Shown piece by piece: positions 38,564-48,739 of a stretch of DNA of 64,000 nucleotides. The notes beneath the pieces are model-generated. The model was not told the origin of the DNA. It made no database searches and saw only the letters and a list, made by a program, of their open reading frames with translations. The position numbers and the translations under genes were made by a program. This stretch comes from CAZHVS01 sp964536015 (GTDB taxonomy: Bacteria; Bacteroidota; Ignavibacteria; Ignavibacteriales; Ignavibacteriaceae). The stretch lies in contig CAZHVS010000003.1 of NCBI GenBank assembly GCA_964536015.1, positions 62,001-126,000 on the forward strand, given 5' to 3'. Within the stretch, counting starts at the first letter, position 1, and each line of letters starts with the position of its first letter.

Positions 38564-40965
38564 GTTATCCTCTTATCAATAATAAGTGAACTAAGACCAA
38601 CACGGAAATTGTTTTTCCCAAAATGGTTCAGTTTCCAGGCAAACTCCACTTTGAAAGGTGATAAAGTGTGTCCTATACTAAAACCGGCTTCAAAAAAAGG
38701 TTTAGATATATCCATTGAAGCTGCACTGGAATACAGACTATTTTTATTTATGGTTGAATAAGCAGCATTGACAAAGATAGAACTTCTTAAGTCCTTCTTT
38801 ATATATTTTAAGAAGTAATCAGCCATATTATACTCAAGATTAACAGTAAGTACTTTATCTCCAAGAATTTCATTAACGTTTAAAGTTCTAAATGTATTAT
38901 TTCGGGAGCTTAAGTTAATGTTACCGGGTAAAGCATACATCATTTGATACGGTAAAGGGTTGTTTGAGAAAAATCCGTTTATAAGATAAGTAACAGAAGT
39001 CTCTTTAAATGAACTAAGTCTACCGTCAACAGAAAATTGTATCAGGTTGAAATCAACATCACTTTTAAAACTTTTATTGGAGACAAGTAAATTAGCATCA
39101 AACAAAGTATAAGAAGTTGCACCCACCCTACGGCGGTTCATACCATCTTCAATAAAGTTGCGGAAATCGAAACCGAAACCAAGCTTAAAGTAGTTCAGTT
39201 TAAGCTCATCAATAAAAGGATTGGAGCGGTATTGTTTGTTTTTGGCAAAGAAAGAAAAATTGGAGTTCACCTTAGCGTTTCTATCCACAGTATGAAATAT
39301 ACCTGCGTTAAGATTTAACACGGAACCAACCTCAGTTTGGAATTGAATGTTAGCTCCTTTAGAATAGAAGTAATCATTAATATCATCCTTAGAAATAAGA
39401 CATAACAAGGTGTTAAAAAACTCGCTATAGTCTGCCGCATCTTCAAATAGAACAATAGTTTTGTTAAATACGTTCAATTTAACACTGGTGGTTCTGTAAT
39501 CTCCAAAAAGATAGCGGTAGTAGAAATCATATTTAAACCTTTTATCGGCAAAGCCATAGTTAAATTTCATAGTAGCATCAAGGCGGTAATCCAAGGCATC
39601 AGTTAGGAAGAGACCGAAATCGAGTGAGTTACCCTCTACTCGATTAAAATGATAAAAGCCCAGCGGAGCAGAAACAGAGAAGTTATTTGTTAATTCAATT
39701 CTGTTAGATAAAAATGAGAACTTATCCCAAAACGTTTGAGGAACATTTTGCAAACTGTCAATTTTTCTATAAGCTTCAAGTTCCTCCTGCGTATTAGGGA
39801 TACGCTGAGACATATCCCAATAGGTAGAATCTTTTTTATCTGCATCAGTAAGAACTGTAACAATAGCCTTAGTAAAATATTCCTCATTAATCGGAACGTT
39901 TATCTCGTAATCATATAATGCTGTGTTCAGTTCAAAACCGAACTTAGCCAAACCAAGTATGTTTGCGTGTAAATAAAGATGATAATCGACGGGCATAAAA
40001 ATATTCTGTCCAAAAGGGAAAAATTGTTGAAAGATTTTAATTGTATCGAATATTCCTCCGATATTAGCAGCACTGTTTAAATTAAAATCAACTTTCAGCA
40101 TATCAAAATTGGATGCAGAAATAAAAACTCTCCCAACAAACCCCGGGTCGGAGGAATCATCGGGTTCCATATATAATTGAAAAACATTTTGGTTATCCAT
40201 TGACAAAGTATCTTCAATGGTAAAGTAATAATACTTCAAAGAATTTGAAGATAAAGGTCCAACAAGCTGCCGACCAAAGAATCGAACATCATCAGAGTAA
40301 AAATTTTGAATTATTCGTCCGCCAGTTAAAATGTTTACGGAAGAAGGAAAATTTGAAGTCTGTTTTCTTGCAAGAATATTTTCTTTGTACAAATCTGGTT
40401 GTAAAAAAAATCCTTCGCTCTGGTTTTCAAAAATTCCGGATATATCGGATTCGGATGAATCTTTTTTATTTAGTCCCAATGAAAAAACTCCGCCGCTCTT
40501 GCCTGATAAATCCAGGTCAGTTTTAACAATACCTTTAGTGTATGCATTAAACTTATAAGATTGGATTGATTTATTTCTCTCATCCTTCCTCTGAATAGCT
40601 CTTCTTATAATTTCGTTAGCGGGGTTCTCTTGCGGAAGAATAACCACCTCCGATAAATTAATAGATGAAGGTCTTAACTTAAACGTAATACTTCTAAGAT
40701 TACCTATTACTTCTATGTCTAAAGTATCCGAAATAAAACCTATGAAGGAAGCAACAATTTTGTAACTACCGTGTTTTAATCTAAGCTCAAACTTTCCTTC
40801 CTTATTTGTAGTTGTACCTATAGAACTTTCTGCTAGTCGTATAGTTGCATACACAAGCGATTCATTATTTTCTTGGTTTAAAACTTCTCCGCTAACCGTA
40901 TAATACTGTGCATACAGTGGAATACAAAACATAGCAATAAAAACAATTATCTGATATATCTTCAT
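38560..40965 (-). CDS. DUF5686-like outer-membrane protein with carboxypeptidase-like regulatory domain
   Basis: An 801-residue protein starting at ATG 40965 (MKIYQIIVF), with ATG 40974 also possible. After a signal peptide (ends PLYAQ) comes a CarboxypepD_reg-like beta-sandwich (SGEVLNQENNESLVYATIRL, about 25-100), as in TonB-dependent proteins of Bacteroidota, then a long beta-rich region resembling DUF5686, ending GLSSLIIDKRIT. No TonB plug is evident. It is probably in the outer membrane; function is unknown. Confidence 0.82.
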   Translation of the reverse strand: MKIYQIIVFIAMFCIPLYAQYYTVSGEVLNQENNESLVYATIRLAESSIGTTTNKEGKFELRLKHGSYKIVASFIGFISDTLDIEVIGNLRSITFKLRPSSINLSEVVILPQENPANEIIRRAIQRKDERNKSIQSYKFNAYTKGIVKTDLDLSGKSGGVFSLGLNKKDSSESDISGIFENQSEGFFLQPDLYKENILARKQTSNFPSSVNILTGGRIIQNFYSDDVRFFGRQLVGPLSSNSLKYYYFTIEDTLSMDNQNVFQLYMEPDDSSDPGFVGRVFISASNFDMLKVDFNLNSAANIGGIFDTIKIFQQFFPFGQNIFMPVDYHLYLHANILGLAKFGFELNTALYDYEINVPINEEYFTKAIVTVLTDADKKDSTYWDMSQRIPNTQEELEAYRKIDSLQNVPQTFWDKFSFLSNRIELTNNFSVSAPLGFYHFNRVEGNSLDFGLFLTDALDYRLDATMKFNYGFADKRFKYDFYYRYLFGDYRTTSVKLNVFNKTIVLFEDAADYSEFFNTLLCLISKDDINDYFYSKGANIQFQTEVGSVLNLNAGIFHTVDRNAKVNSNFSFFAKNKQYRSNPFIDELKLNYFKLGFGFDFRNFIEDGMNRRRVGATSYTLFDANLLVSNKSFKSDVDFNLIQFSVDGRLSSFKETSVTYLINGFFSNNPLPYQMMYALPGNINLSSRNNTFRTLNVNEILGDKVLTVNLEYNMADYFLKYIKKDLRSSIFVNAAYSTINKNSLYSSAASMDISKPFFEAGFSIGHTLSPFKVEFAWKLNHFGKNNFRVGLSSLIIDKRIT

Positions 40966-41158
40966 AGAAACCATAAACAATTTTTTGAAAAGCAAATTTA
41001 TGCCAAGAAAACCAAAAGCTGATTTTTGTCATCAAGTTATTTTACCATTAATCCAAAAAGGAACCAAGGTAGAGCTTAAAAAATTTTTTCTGACATATCA
41101 ATTTATTAATTTGAAATAAATAAAAAACTTTATTTATAAACATCTATGGAAAATAAAT

Positions 41159-42490
41159 ATGATTAAACATCTGGTAACAGTAATTATAACTCTGATGATT
41201 ACTATAACTAATGCGCAAACCACAAAGATTGAGTTTACAGAGTTCAATCTTTCGAACGGTTTACACGTTATACTTCATCAGGATAATTCCACACCTATTG
41301 TAGCCACAACATTAATGTATCACGTCGGCTCCAAGAATGAACAGCCCAACAGAACAGGATTTGCCCACTTTTTTGAGCATTTAATGTTCGAAGGTTCGGA
41401 AAATATTAAACGCGGCGAAATTGATAACCTTGTTCAAAATGCAGGTGGACAATTAAATGCCTACACAAATTTTGATGAAACGGCATACTTCTTTTTACTT
41501 CCATCCAATCAATTAGAATTAGCACTCTGGATAGAATCAGAAAGATTATTGCATAACAAAATTGATTCTGTCGGTGTAGAAACTCAGAGAAGTGTTGTTA
41601 AAGAAGAAAGAAAGCAAAGTCTGGAAAATCGTCCATACGGTACATTCCAAGAGCAAATATTCGCTCACGCTTATGAAGTCCATCCATATAAATGGACACC
41701 AATCGGCTCTGCACAATACATCGATATGGCAACTATTGATGAGTTTAGAGATTTTTATAAAACTTTTTACGTACCAAACAATGCGACACTTGTAATTGCA
41801 GGTGATATAAAAATTGAAGAAACTAAAAAACTGGTAGAAAAGTACTTTTCAGAAATTCCCAAAGGATCAAAAGAAATTTATCGCCCCAAACTTGTTGAAC
41901 CTAAAAAAACAAAAGAAGTAAGAGATATAGTTTATGATAACATTCAACTTCCGGGAGTTTTTTCAGCTTATCATATGCCAGCACAAGGGACAGAAGATTA
42001 TTACGCACTTGATATGTTAACTAACTTACTTTCAAATGGTGAAAGCTCAAGATTATATCGCTCGTTAGTCGATGAGCAACGACTTGCAATATATTCAGGT
42101 TCATTTCCTCTTTCTCTCGAAGATCCGGGATTGTTTCTTGTTTATGCAATTGCAAATGCGGGCGTAAATGCAGATACAGTAGAATTTGCACTTAATAAAG
42201 AAATAGAAAAAGTTAAGAATGAACTAATAACTGAAGATGAATTTCAAAAGATAAAAAACCAGATTGAAAGTGACTTTATTTCAAGTAAAAGAAAAGTACT
42301 TGGAATTGCAATGGCTTTAGCGAAGTACAATATCTTCTTTGGTAATACAAATCTAATTAATACAGAACTGGAAAGATATATGAAAGTTACCCGTGAAGAT
42401 ATTAAACGTGTAGCCAATCAATATCTTAATAAAGAAAACCGTGTGGTTCTTTATTATCTCCCCAAGAACAAAAAAGAAAATCAGAAATAA
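41159..42490 (+). CDS. M16 zinc peptidase, active subunit
   Basis: A 443-residue secreted protein (signal peptide ends ITNAQ) with the inverted zinc motif HFFEHLMFEG (HxxEH) and the downstream glutamate region (VVKEERKQSLENRP). It has the two-half M16B layout of pitrilysin-like processing peptidases. It should act in the periplasm as a dimer with the product of the next gene, 15 nt downstream, which lacks the zinc motif. Confidence 0.94.
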   Translation: MIKHLVTVIITLMITITNAQTTKIEFTEFNLSNGLHVILHQDNSTPIVATTLMYHVGSKNEQPNRTGFAHFFEHLMFEGSENIKRGEIDNLVQNAGGQLNAYTNFDETAYFFLLPSNQLELALWIESERLLHNKIDSVGVETQRSVVKEERKQSLENRPYGTFQEQIFAHAYEVHPYKWTPIGSAQYIDMATIDEFRDFYKTFYVPNNATLVIAGDIKIEETKKLVEKYFSEIPKGSKEIYRPKLVEPKKTKEVRDIVYDNIQLPGVFSAYHMPAQGTEDYYALDMLTNLLSNGESSRLYRSLVDEQRLAIYSGSFPLSLEDPGLFLVYAIANAGVNADTVEFALNKEIEKVKNELITEDEFQKIKNQIESDFISSKRKVLGIAMALAKYNIFFGNTNLINTELERYMKVTREDIKRVANQYLNKENRVVLYYLPKNKKENQK

Positions 42491-42505
42491 GGAAAGGAGA
42501 TAACA

Positions 42506-44572
42506 ATGAAAAAGAATTTAATTTTTGTTTTTTTATTAATTGTCAGTTTTTCTTTTGCACAAAAACTTGACAGGACAAAACCACCTCTTCCAGGTCCTGC
42601 ACCTGAAATTAAAATTGGCAATTACGAATCTTTTCAACTTGATAACGGATTGAAAGTATTTGTTGTTGAGAATCATAAACTACCTGTTGTCTCTTTTAAT
42701 TTGATAATTGATAGAGATCCAATACTTGAAAAAGAAAATGCCGGCTATACAAACATTACAGGACAACTTCTTAAAACCAGTACAAAGACAAAAACAAAAA
42801 ATCAGATTGATGAAGCAATTGACCAGATAGGTGCAGATTTTTCTACATCATCTACTAATGTATTTGCTTCCTCATTAAAAAAATATTCTGAAAAATTACT
42901 GGAGATAATGTCAGATGTTGTATTGAATGCAGACTTTAAACAGGAAGAATTGGATAAAATTAAAGAAAGAACTATTTCGGGATTGAAAGCACAGAAAGAT
43001 GAGCCTTCTTCAATAGCTGAAAGAATAAGAAAAATTGTTTATTATGGAGAAGGACATCCCTATGCAGAATCTGAAACAGAAATTTCTGTAAAGAATATTA
43101 CGCTGCAAATGTGTAAAGATTATTACTCAACTTATTTCAAACCAAATGTAGCTTATCTTTCAATTGTTGGTGATATAACAAAAGATGAAGCTAAAAAATT
43201 AGTTCAAAAATATTTTGCAAAATGGGAAGAAGGAAACGTTCCTAAATCAAACTTTTCAAAAGTTGAACCGCCTTTAATTAACAAAGTTATAGTTGTTGAT
43301 AGACCTGCATCTGTACAATCTACTATTATTGTTGGACATCCAATTGATTTACAGAAAAACAGTCCTGATGTAATTAAATCAACTGTTACAAATACAATTC
43401 TTGGCGGAGGAGTTTTCCGTTTGTTTGATAACCTTAGAGAGAAACATGGTTATACTTACGGAGCATATTCAGTTCTTGGAAGCGACAAAATTGTTGGACG
43501 ATTTTCAGCTCAGACTGATGTACGTAATTCTGTAACTGATTTTGCAATTACTGAAATTCTTTATGAAATGAAAAGAATTGGTAAGGAAGAAGTTGGACAG
43601 GTTGAATTAGATAAAGCTAAAAACTATCTCTACGGAAGTTTTGCAATATCATTAGAAGATCCAAAGACAGTTGCAAACTTTGCAATTAATATTGAACGCT
43701 GGAATTTGCCTAAAGACTATTATTCAAATTATCTGAAAAATATTTCTGCAGTTACATCAAAAGATGTACAGGAATCTGCAAAAAAATATATTCTTCCGGA
43801 AAACAGTTACATTATTGTTGTTGGTAAAGCAGAAGAAATTGCTTCGAAGTTGAAAAAGTTCTCTATCAAAGATATAACATACTATGATGTTGAAGGCAAC
43901 AAAATTGATCCTAATAAACAAAACATTCCGAGTGACGTAACGGCTGATGGAATAATAAATAAATTTGTTGAGGCAATTGGCGGACTGGATAATCTTAAAA
44001 AAGTAAATGATTATACAATTTTGATGAATGCAAAAATTCAAAACTTTGATGTTAAAGTGGAAATCTATCATAAATCGCCAAACAAATTCTTACAGAAAGT
44101 TGTTGTAATGGGAACAGACCAGATTACATTGTATGATGGTGAAAAAGGTTACCAGAAAACAATGATGGGTGAAGAAGAACTTACTGGAAACGAACTTGAA
44201 CAAATGCAGTTTGAAGCTACAATGTCTGCAACTTACGATTACAAACAACTTGGAATCACAGCTAAGATAGTTGGAATAAACAAAGTAAATCAAAGAGACG
44301 CATATAAAATAGAATTCACGCTTCCTTCCGGTGGTAAAGTATATAAGTATTATGATATGCAATCATTTTTGCTTGTTAGAGAAGAACGAACTGTAACAAC
44401 TCAACAAGGAACTATGACAGTTGCAACTGATAAAGATGATTATCAGGATATTAATGGAGTTAAATATCCTTATAAAATTTCACAAAATATTGGAGGAATG
44501 CTGGTTGAGTTTAAAACTAATTCAATCACAGTGAATACCGGAATACCAGATGATGTATTTGTAAAGAAATAA
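42506..44572 (+). CDS. M16 peptidase-like inactive partner with C-terminal lipoprotein-carrier-like domain
   Basis: A 688-residue secreted protein (signal peptide ends FSFAQ). Residues about 40-460 form an M16 fold, but the HxxEH motif is absent: the equivalent place reads GYTNITGQLL. The C-terminal R/Y-pair loop GGGVFRLFDNLREKHGYTYG is kept, as in non-catalytic M16 partners that help bind substrate. Residues about 490-688 add a beta-rich domain like outer-membrane lipoprotein-sorting proteins (LolA-like: VNDYTILMNAKI, then LVREERTVTTQQG). A good ribosome site AAAGGAG precedes the ATG. Confidence 0.88.
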   Translation: MKKNLIFVFLLIVSFSFAQKLDRTKPPLPGPAPEIKIGNYESFQLDNGLKVFVVENHKLPVVSFNLIIDRDPILEKENAGYTNITGQLLKTSTKTKTKNQIDEAIDQIGADFSTSSTNVFASSLKKYSEKLLEIMSDVVLNADFKQEELDKIKERTISGLKAQKDEPSSIAERIRKIVYYGEGHPYAESETEISVKNITLQMCKDYYSTYFKPNVAYLSIVGDITKDEAKKLVQKYFAKWEEGNVPKSNFSKVEPPLINKVIVVDRPASVQSTIIVGHPIDLQKNSPDVIKSTVTNTILGGGVFRLFDNLREKHGYTYGAYSVLGSDKIVGRFSAQTDVRNSVTDFAITEILYEMKRIGKEEVGQVELDKAKNYLYGSFAISLEDPKTVANFAINIERWNLPKDYYSNYLKNISAVTSKDVQESAKKYILPENSYIIVVGKAEEIASKLKKFSIKDITYYDVEGNKIDPNKQNIPSDVTADGIINKFVEAIGGLDNLKKVNDYTILMNAKIQNFDVKVEIYHKSPNKFLQKVVVMGTDQITLYDGEKGYQKTMMGEEELTGNELEQMQFEATMSATYDYKQLGITAKIVGINKVNQRDAYKIEFTLPSGGKVYKYYDMQSFLLVREERTVTTQQGTMTVATDKDDYQDINGVKYPYKISQNIGGMLVEFKTNSITVNTGIPDDVFVKK

Positions 44573-44576
44573 AACG

Positions 44577-44607
44577 AAAAAGACCTCTGACAAACAGAGG
44601 TCTTTTT
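44577..44607. terminator. Bidirectional terminator between convergent genes
   Basis: A 9-bp perfect stem AGACCTCTG/CAGAGGTCT with a 5-nt loop is flanked by A-run and T-run, so it ends transcription on both strands: the M16 pair from the left and the DUF5683-like gene from the right. Confidence 0.92.
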
Positions 44608-44617
44608 TTATTTATAT

Positions 44618-45349
44618 TTAAAAAGAGGTGCTGAAATTAATTGAGATATTTGATAGACTGGATATATTCTCATTCCCTTCAAGATAAATGTTCCAGCTCG
44701 TTTGTTCAGTTAAATTTTTATTATACGATGCAACAAGTCTTACTGCATTAATTATACTAATAAGCCTATTAACAACCATTGCACCAACAACAAATCTCTT
44801 GTTGTTCTTTGCATGTTGACTTGATAACCACAGATTTCGATAATTTTTTCTATCGCTCTCGCTGTTCCACTTCCAGTAGTATTTCACAGGGTCATACATC
44901 TTGTTATAAAGCCTGTTAAAAGCTTTGTCATCATTATATTGTTCAATGTTTTTATACTCTCCAATAGAAGCAAGATAATCCTCATCCTTCCCGTTCAAAT
45001 CAACTCCTGCATTACTTTTGGCAAATTGTTTACTGTTCTCTTTTTTAAAGTTTTGATAATAATTCATTCCGGCATAAATTCCCCAAAGAGAGACTTCTGC
45101 AATTGTAAAATATTTACCACTTGAATAATTCCCTGCATAATACTCTCCCATACCTGGAATCAGTGCTGAGAAAAGAATTGCTAATGCCGGACTCTTTTTT
45201 TTCTGCTCAAAATTCAGGACCTGGTTACTGCCAGAATTAATTTTATTTTCAGACAAAGAATAATCGTGCAAATATATACTTTGCTTTTTTATAGACTGTG
45301 AAAGTGCTATTGCAGTTATGAACAATATTGCAACAAGAATTTTTTTCAT
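44618..45349 (-). CDS. DUF5683-like membrane protein
   Basis: A 243-residue protein with a signal peptide (ends ALSQ) and a conserved-looking KSPALAILFSALIPGMGEYYAGNYSSGK segment (about 52-80) typical of DUF5683, with two or three hydrophobic segments. The C-terminus looks beta-rich and ends in Phe. Probably an envelope protein; function is unknown. It has its own terminator. Confidence 0.75.
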   Translation of the reverse strand: MKKILVAILFITAIALSQSIKKQSIYLHDYSLSENKINSGSNQVLNFEQKKKSPALAILFSALIPGMGEYYAGNYSSGKYFTIAEVSLWGIYAGMNYYQNFKKENSKQFAKSNAGVDLNGKDEDYLASIGEYKNIEQYNDDKAFNRLYNKMYDPVKYYWKWNSESDRKNYRNLWLSSQHAKNNKRFVVGAMVVNRLISIINAVRLVASYNKNLTEQTSWNIYLEGNENISSLSNISINFSTSF

Positions 45350-45393
45350 AATTTTTAATTGAAACTTATATTTTAAACTAATTAAAGGTCAAC

Positions 45394-46698
45394 TTATTTT
45401 TTTTGCTCCAAAACTTTTCCGAAGCAATACTCATTTTCAATATCAAGGATAATAGTATCCTTAATTTGATTGATGATTTCTGGATTGAACTTGTGATGGA
45501 CTCTTGCATAATTTGATGAATATCCTTTTAATAAGCCATCTTCAAGATTATGTTCAAATAAAACTGAAAGAGTTTTGCCTTTTAACGACTGAAGAAATTC
45601 ATTCCGTTTGTTAATGCTAATTTCTCTCAAAATATTATTTCTTCTTCGTCTTTCCTGTATTTCAACTCTGTTCTTCATCCCAATAGCAACTGTATTTTCT
45701 CTTTCTGAATAAGTAAAAACGTGTAAATAGGAAACTGGAATTGATTCCAGAAAAGTCATAGTTTCAATAAAATCATCTTCTGTTTCACCAGGAAAACCAA
45801 CTATAACATCAACTCCGAGCCCAGCATCAGGAATTCTTTCTTTTACTTTGAAAATCAATTTATAATAATCTTCAATAGTATATCTTCTTTTCATTAATCG
45901 TAAAATTTTCTTACTTCCGCTTTGTAAAGGAATATGAAAATGATTGCAAATCTTTTTACTTGAAGCAGCCAATTCAATTATTCCATCAGATAAAAGGTTT
46001 GGTTCAATTGAACTAATCCTTACTCTGAATTCACCTGGTATTTTATCAATAAATTCGAGAATAGTTAATAAATTAGAATTTATTTGCTTACCATAATCAC
46101 CAACATTTACTCCTGTTAGGATAATTTCCTTATATCCTTTATCAAGAAGATTGTTAAATTCTTTTAAGACTTTTTCAGGTTCAAGACTTCTGCTTTCACC
46201 TCGTGCGAGAGGAATTGTACAAAAAGAGCATTTATAATCACAACCATCCTGAATTTTAAGATACGCACGCGTTCTGCTATCAGCATCCGAAGAGGCAGCA
46301 AAACCAAAATCATTATTTTCTTTTAATGAAGAAACATTTATGCACGCCAGTTTTTCTTTCTTGAACTTATTAACAAAAGAAAAAAGATCAAACTTCTCCT
46401 GGTTCCCCAAAACAAGGTCAACACCACCGATCCCTGCAATTTCTTCTGGTTTTAGTTGGGCATAACAACCTGTAACTATAATATAAGCTTCAGGATTTTT
46501 TTTCAAGGCCCTTCTGATAATTTGCCTGCATTCCTTATTTGCATTTTCTGTAACAGTGCAGGTGTTAATTACATAAATATCAGCAGCCGAATTAAAATCA
46601 ACAACATCGAAACCGTGTTTTAAAAACTGGTTACCTATAGTTGAAGTTTCAGAAAAATTTAATTTACAGCCAAGAGTATGTAGAGCAACTTTATTCAA
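45394..46698 (-). CDS. mtaB: tRNA (N6-threonylcarbamoyladenosine-37)-C2 methylthiotransferase MtaB
   Basis: A 434-residue radical-SAM methylthiotransferase. The UPF0004 domain cysteines lie in TLGCKLN, NTCTVTENA and TGCYAQ; the radical SAM cluster is CDYKCSFC; the C-terminal TRAM-like domain follows. The TLGCKLNF and length fit MtaB rather than MiaB or RimO. It converts t6A37 to ms2t6A37 in tRNAs. The frame begins with TTG at 46698. Confidence 0.93.
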   Translation of the reverse strand: MNKVALHTLGCKLNFSETSTIGNQFLKHGFDVVDFNSAADIYVINTCTVTENANKECRQIIRRALKKNPEAYIIVTGCYAQLKPEEIAGIGGVDLVLGNQEKFDLFSFVNKFKKEKLACINVSSLKENNDFGFAASSDADSRTRAYLKIQDGCDYKCSFCTIPLARGESRSLEPEKVLKEFNNLLDKGYKEIILTGVNVGDYGKQINSNLLTILEFIDKIPGEFRVRISSIEPNLLSDGIIELAASSKKICNHFHIPLQSGSKKILRLMKRRYTIEDYYKLIFKVKERIPDAGLGVDVIVGFPGETEDDFIETMTFLESIPVSYLHVFTYSERENTVAIGMKNRVEIQERRRRNNILREISINKRNEFLQSLKGKTLSVLFEHNLEDGLLKGYSSNYARVHHKFNPEIINQIKDTIILDIENEYCFGKVLEQKK

Positions 46699-46738
46699 AT
46701 AATTTTTTCACGAAAAATATCATATTATAAACAATAAA

Positions 46739-46758
46739 GGCGGAGCAAAAACTCCGCC
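46739..46758 (-). terminator. Terminator of rpsA
   Basis: On the minus strand a GGCGGAG/CTCCGCC 7-bp GC-rich stem with a 6-nt loop of A/T bases is followed by TTTATT. It lies about 25 nt after the rpsA stop and before mtaB. Confidence 0.85.
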
Positions 46759-46782
46759 CAATATATGAAGAATAGAAAATTA

Positions 46783-48642
46783 TTATTCCTGTTCTTTCGT
46801 TTCTTCAGTTAACTGTGTCTCAACTTTTGGAGTTGATGGAGCAACTGATGTTGGAGAAGGAATAGGTTCTTCCGGAATATCAAAATTCGGAAAATCCACA
46901 GGAATATTTGCTACCGCTTCTTCATCTTTAAAGTCAGCGACAGAAACTTTTTCTAACTTATGATTCAGAATATAAGTTTCAATTTCGTCATCTTTTTTAT
47001 CTTTAAGATAAGCCAAAGCACTAACAACAATTTTTTTATTTTCTTTATCGAATTCAATAACTTCAACTTTCAATTCACTTCCTACAGGGAAATGCATTTG
47101 AAGGTTTTTAATTTTTGCCGTAGATAAGTGACTTGTAGGTATAAAAGCATCAACGTCTGCTGGGAGTTCTGCAATTATTCCTTTTTCAATTATCCTTGAA
47201 ATTTTACAGGTAACTTCTGTTCCGTTTGCATACAAGTTCTCGAAACCATCCCAAGGATTATCCATTACTTGTTTATGTCCAAGAGAAATCTTTCTTTGTT
47301 CAACATCAACAGCAAGAACCATCACTTCAAGTTTATCACCTTTTTTAACAACTTCACCGGGGTGACGAATTTTTTTTGTCCATGATAAATCAGAAATATG
47401 AACAAGTCCATCAACGCCGGGTTCTAATTCAACGAATACTCCAAAGTTTGTAAGGTTACGTGCAACACCTGTAAGTTTAGAACCAATCGGATATTTTTGT
47501 AATAATTCCATCCAAGGATCTGGTTCAAGTTGTTTAATTCCCAGAGAAATTTTCTTCTCTTCTTTATCAAGACTAAGAATAATCGCTTCAACCATTTGAC
47601 CCATAGAAACAACTTGTGAAGGATGTTTAATATGTTGAGTCCAGCTCATTTCAGAATTATGAATTAATCCTTCAATACCTTTTTCGATTTCAATAAATGC
47701 ACCGTATTCGGTAAGAGAAACAACACGGCCAGAAACTTTATCACCAAGGTGATATCTTTCTTCAATATTATCCCAAGGATGAGGTAATAATTTTTTCAAG
47801 CTAAGAGAAATTCTCTTCTTTTCTTCGTCATAATCTGTTACAACAACATTAATAACCTGGTCAAGTTTGACAACTTCATTCGGATGATTAATTCTTCCCC
47901 AGCTTAAATCTGTAATATGCACAAGTCCATCAATTCCGCCAAGATCAACAAATACTCCAAAATCTGTAATTGCTTTAACAGTTCCTTCAAGAATTTGACC
48001 TCTTTCAAGTTTTTCAAGTATTGCTTTTCTTTGATCAGCAAGTTCTTCTTCAACAAGAACTTTATGAGAAACTACAACGTTTTCTGTTGGAACATTAACT
48101 TTAACTACTTTAAAGTCCATTTCTTTCCCAACAAATGCATCAAAATCACGAATAGGTCTTACATCAATCTGCGAACCTGGTAAGAAAGCCTCCATTCCCA
48201 TAAGGTCAACAACCATTCCACCTTTAATTCTGCGAACAATTTGTCCCTGAATAATTTCACCTGTCTCGTGAGCACTAAGAACCTTTTGCCAGATGCGTAA
48301 AAAGTCAGCGCGTTTTTTACTAAGAATCAGATTTCCTTCTCTATCTTCAACACTTTCTAGGACGACTTCAATATCTTGTCCTAATTTTATATCATCAAGA
48401 TTTGGAAATTCATCTTTTGGAATTTGTCCTTCGGATTTGAAGCCTACATCAATAATAACATAATCCGGAACAATGCGAACAATTCTTCCCTTAATAATTT
48501 CACCAACTTTTACATCACGAAATGATTCGCCGTATAATTTTGATAATGTTTCAAATTCTTCTCTTGAATATTCGCCCTCATTAAAAAACTTGTGCGCTTT
48601 TTCAAAATCATCTTTAACATTAACTTGTTTTTTGTCAGACAT
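46783..48642 (-). CDS. rpsA: 30S ribosomal protein S1
   Basis: A 619-residue protein with six S1 RNA-binding domains; the third to fifth are most canonical (for example ITDFGVFVDLGGIDGLVHITDLSW). The start is ATG 48642, preceded by GGAGG at good spacing, not the longer frame to 48693. A Pro/Thr/Glu-rich acidic tail follows the last domain. It brings mRNA to the 30S subunit. It follows ispH and cmk on the same strand, a conserved cmk-ispH-rpsA order in Bacteroidota relatives. Confidence 0.96.
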   Translation of the reverse strand: MSDKKQVNVKDDFEKAHKFFNEGEYSREEFETLSKLYGESFRDVKVGEIIKGRIVRIVPDYVIIDVGFKSEGQIPKDEFPNLDDIKLGQDIEVVLESVEDREGNLILSKKRADFLRIWQKVLSAHETGEIIQGQIVRRIKGGMVVDLMGMEAFLPGSQIDVRPIRDFDAFVGKEMDFKVVKVNVPTENVVVSHKVLVEEELADQRKAILEKLERGQILEGTVKAITDFGVFVDLGGIDGLVHITDLSWGRINHPNEVVKLDQVINVVVTDYDEEKKRISLSLKKLLPHPWDNIEERYHLGDKVSGRVVSLTEYGAFIEIEKGIEGLIHNSEMSWTQHIKHPSQVVSMGQMVEAIILSLDKEEKKISLGIKQLEPDPWMELLQKYPIGSKLTGVARNLTNFGVFVELEPGVDGLVHISDLSWTKKIRHPGEVVKKGDKLEVMVLAVDVEQRKISLGHKQVMDNPWDGFENLYANGTEVTCKISRIIEKGIIAELPADVDAFIPTSHLSTAKIKNLQMHFPVGSELKVEVIEFDKENKKIVVSALAYLKDKKDDEIETYILNHKLEKVSVADFKDEEAVANIPVDFPNFDIPEEPIPSPTSVAPSTPKVETQLTEETKEQE

Positions 48643-48739
48643 ACGTCCTCCATATTTTTTTACCATACTAATTGTCCAAAGCCTTAAAAGCAATTAATAC
48701 AGTGAAATTTAATTTAACATATTTGGGCTTTGTAAACTT

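Noticed and set aside
43757..44362. Minus-strand frames rich in Phe, Ile and Asn opposite the M16-like gene
   Set aside because: They are typical antisense shadows of Lys/Glu/Asn-rich coding sequence, with no start signal.
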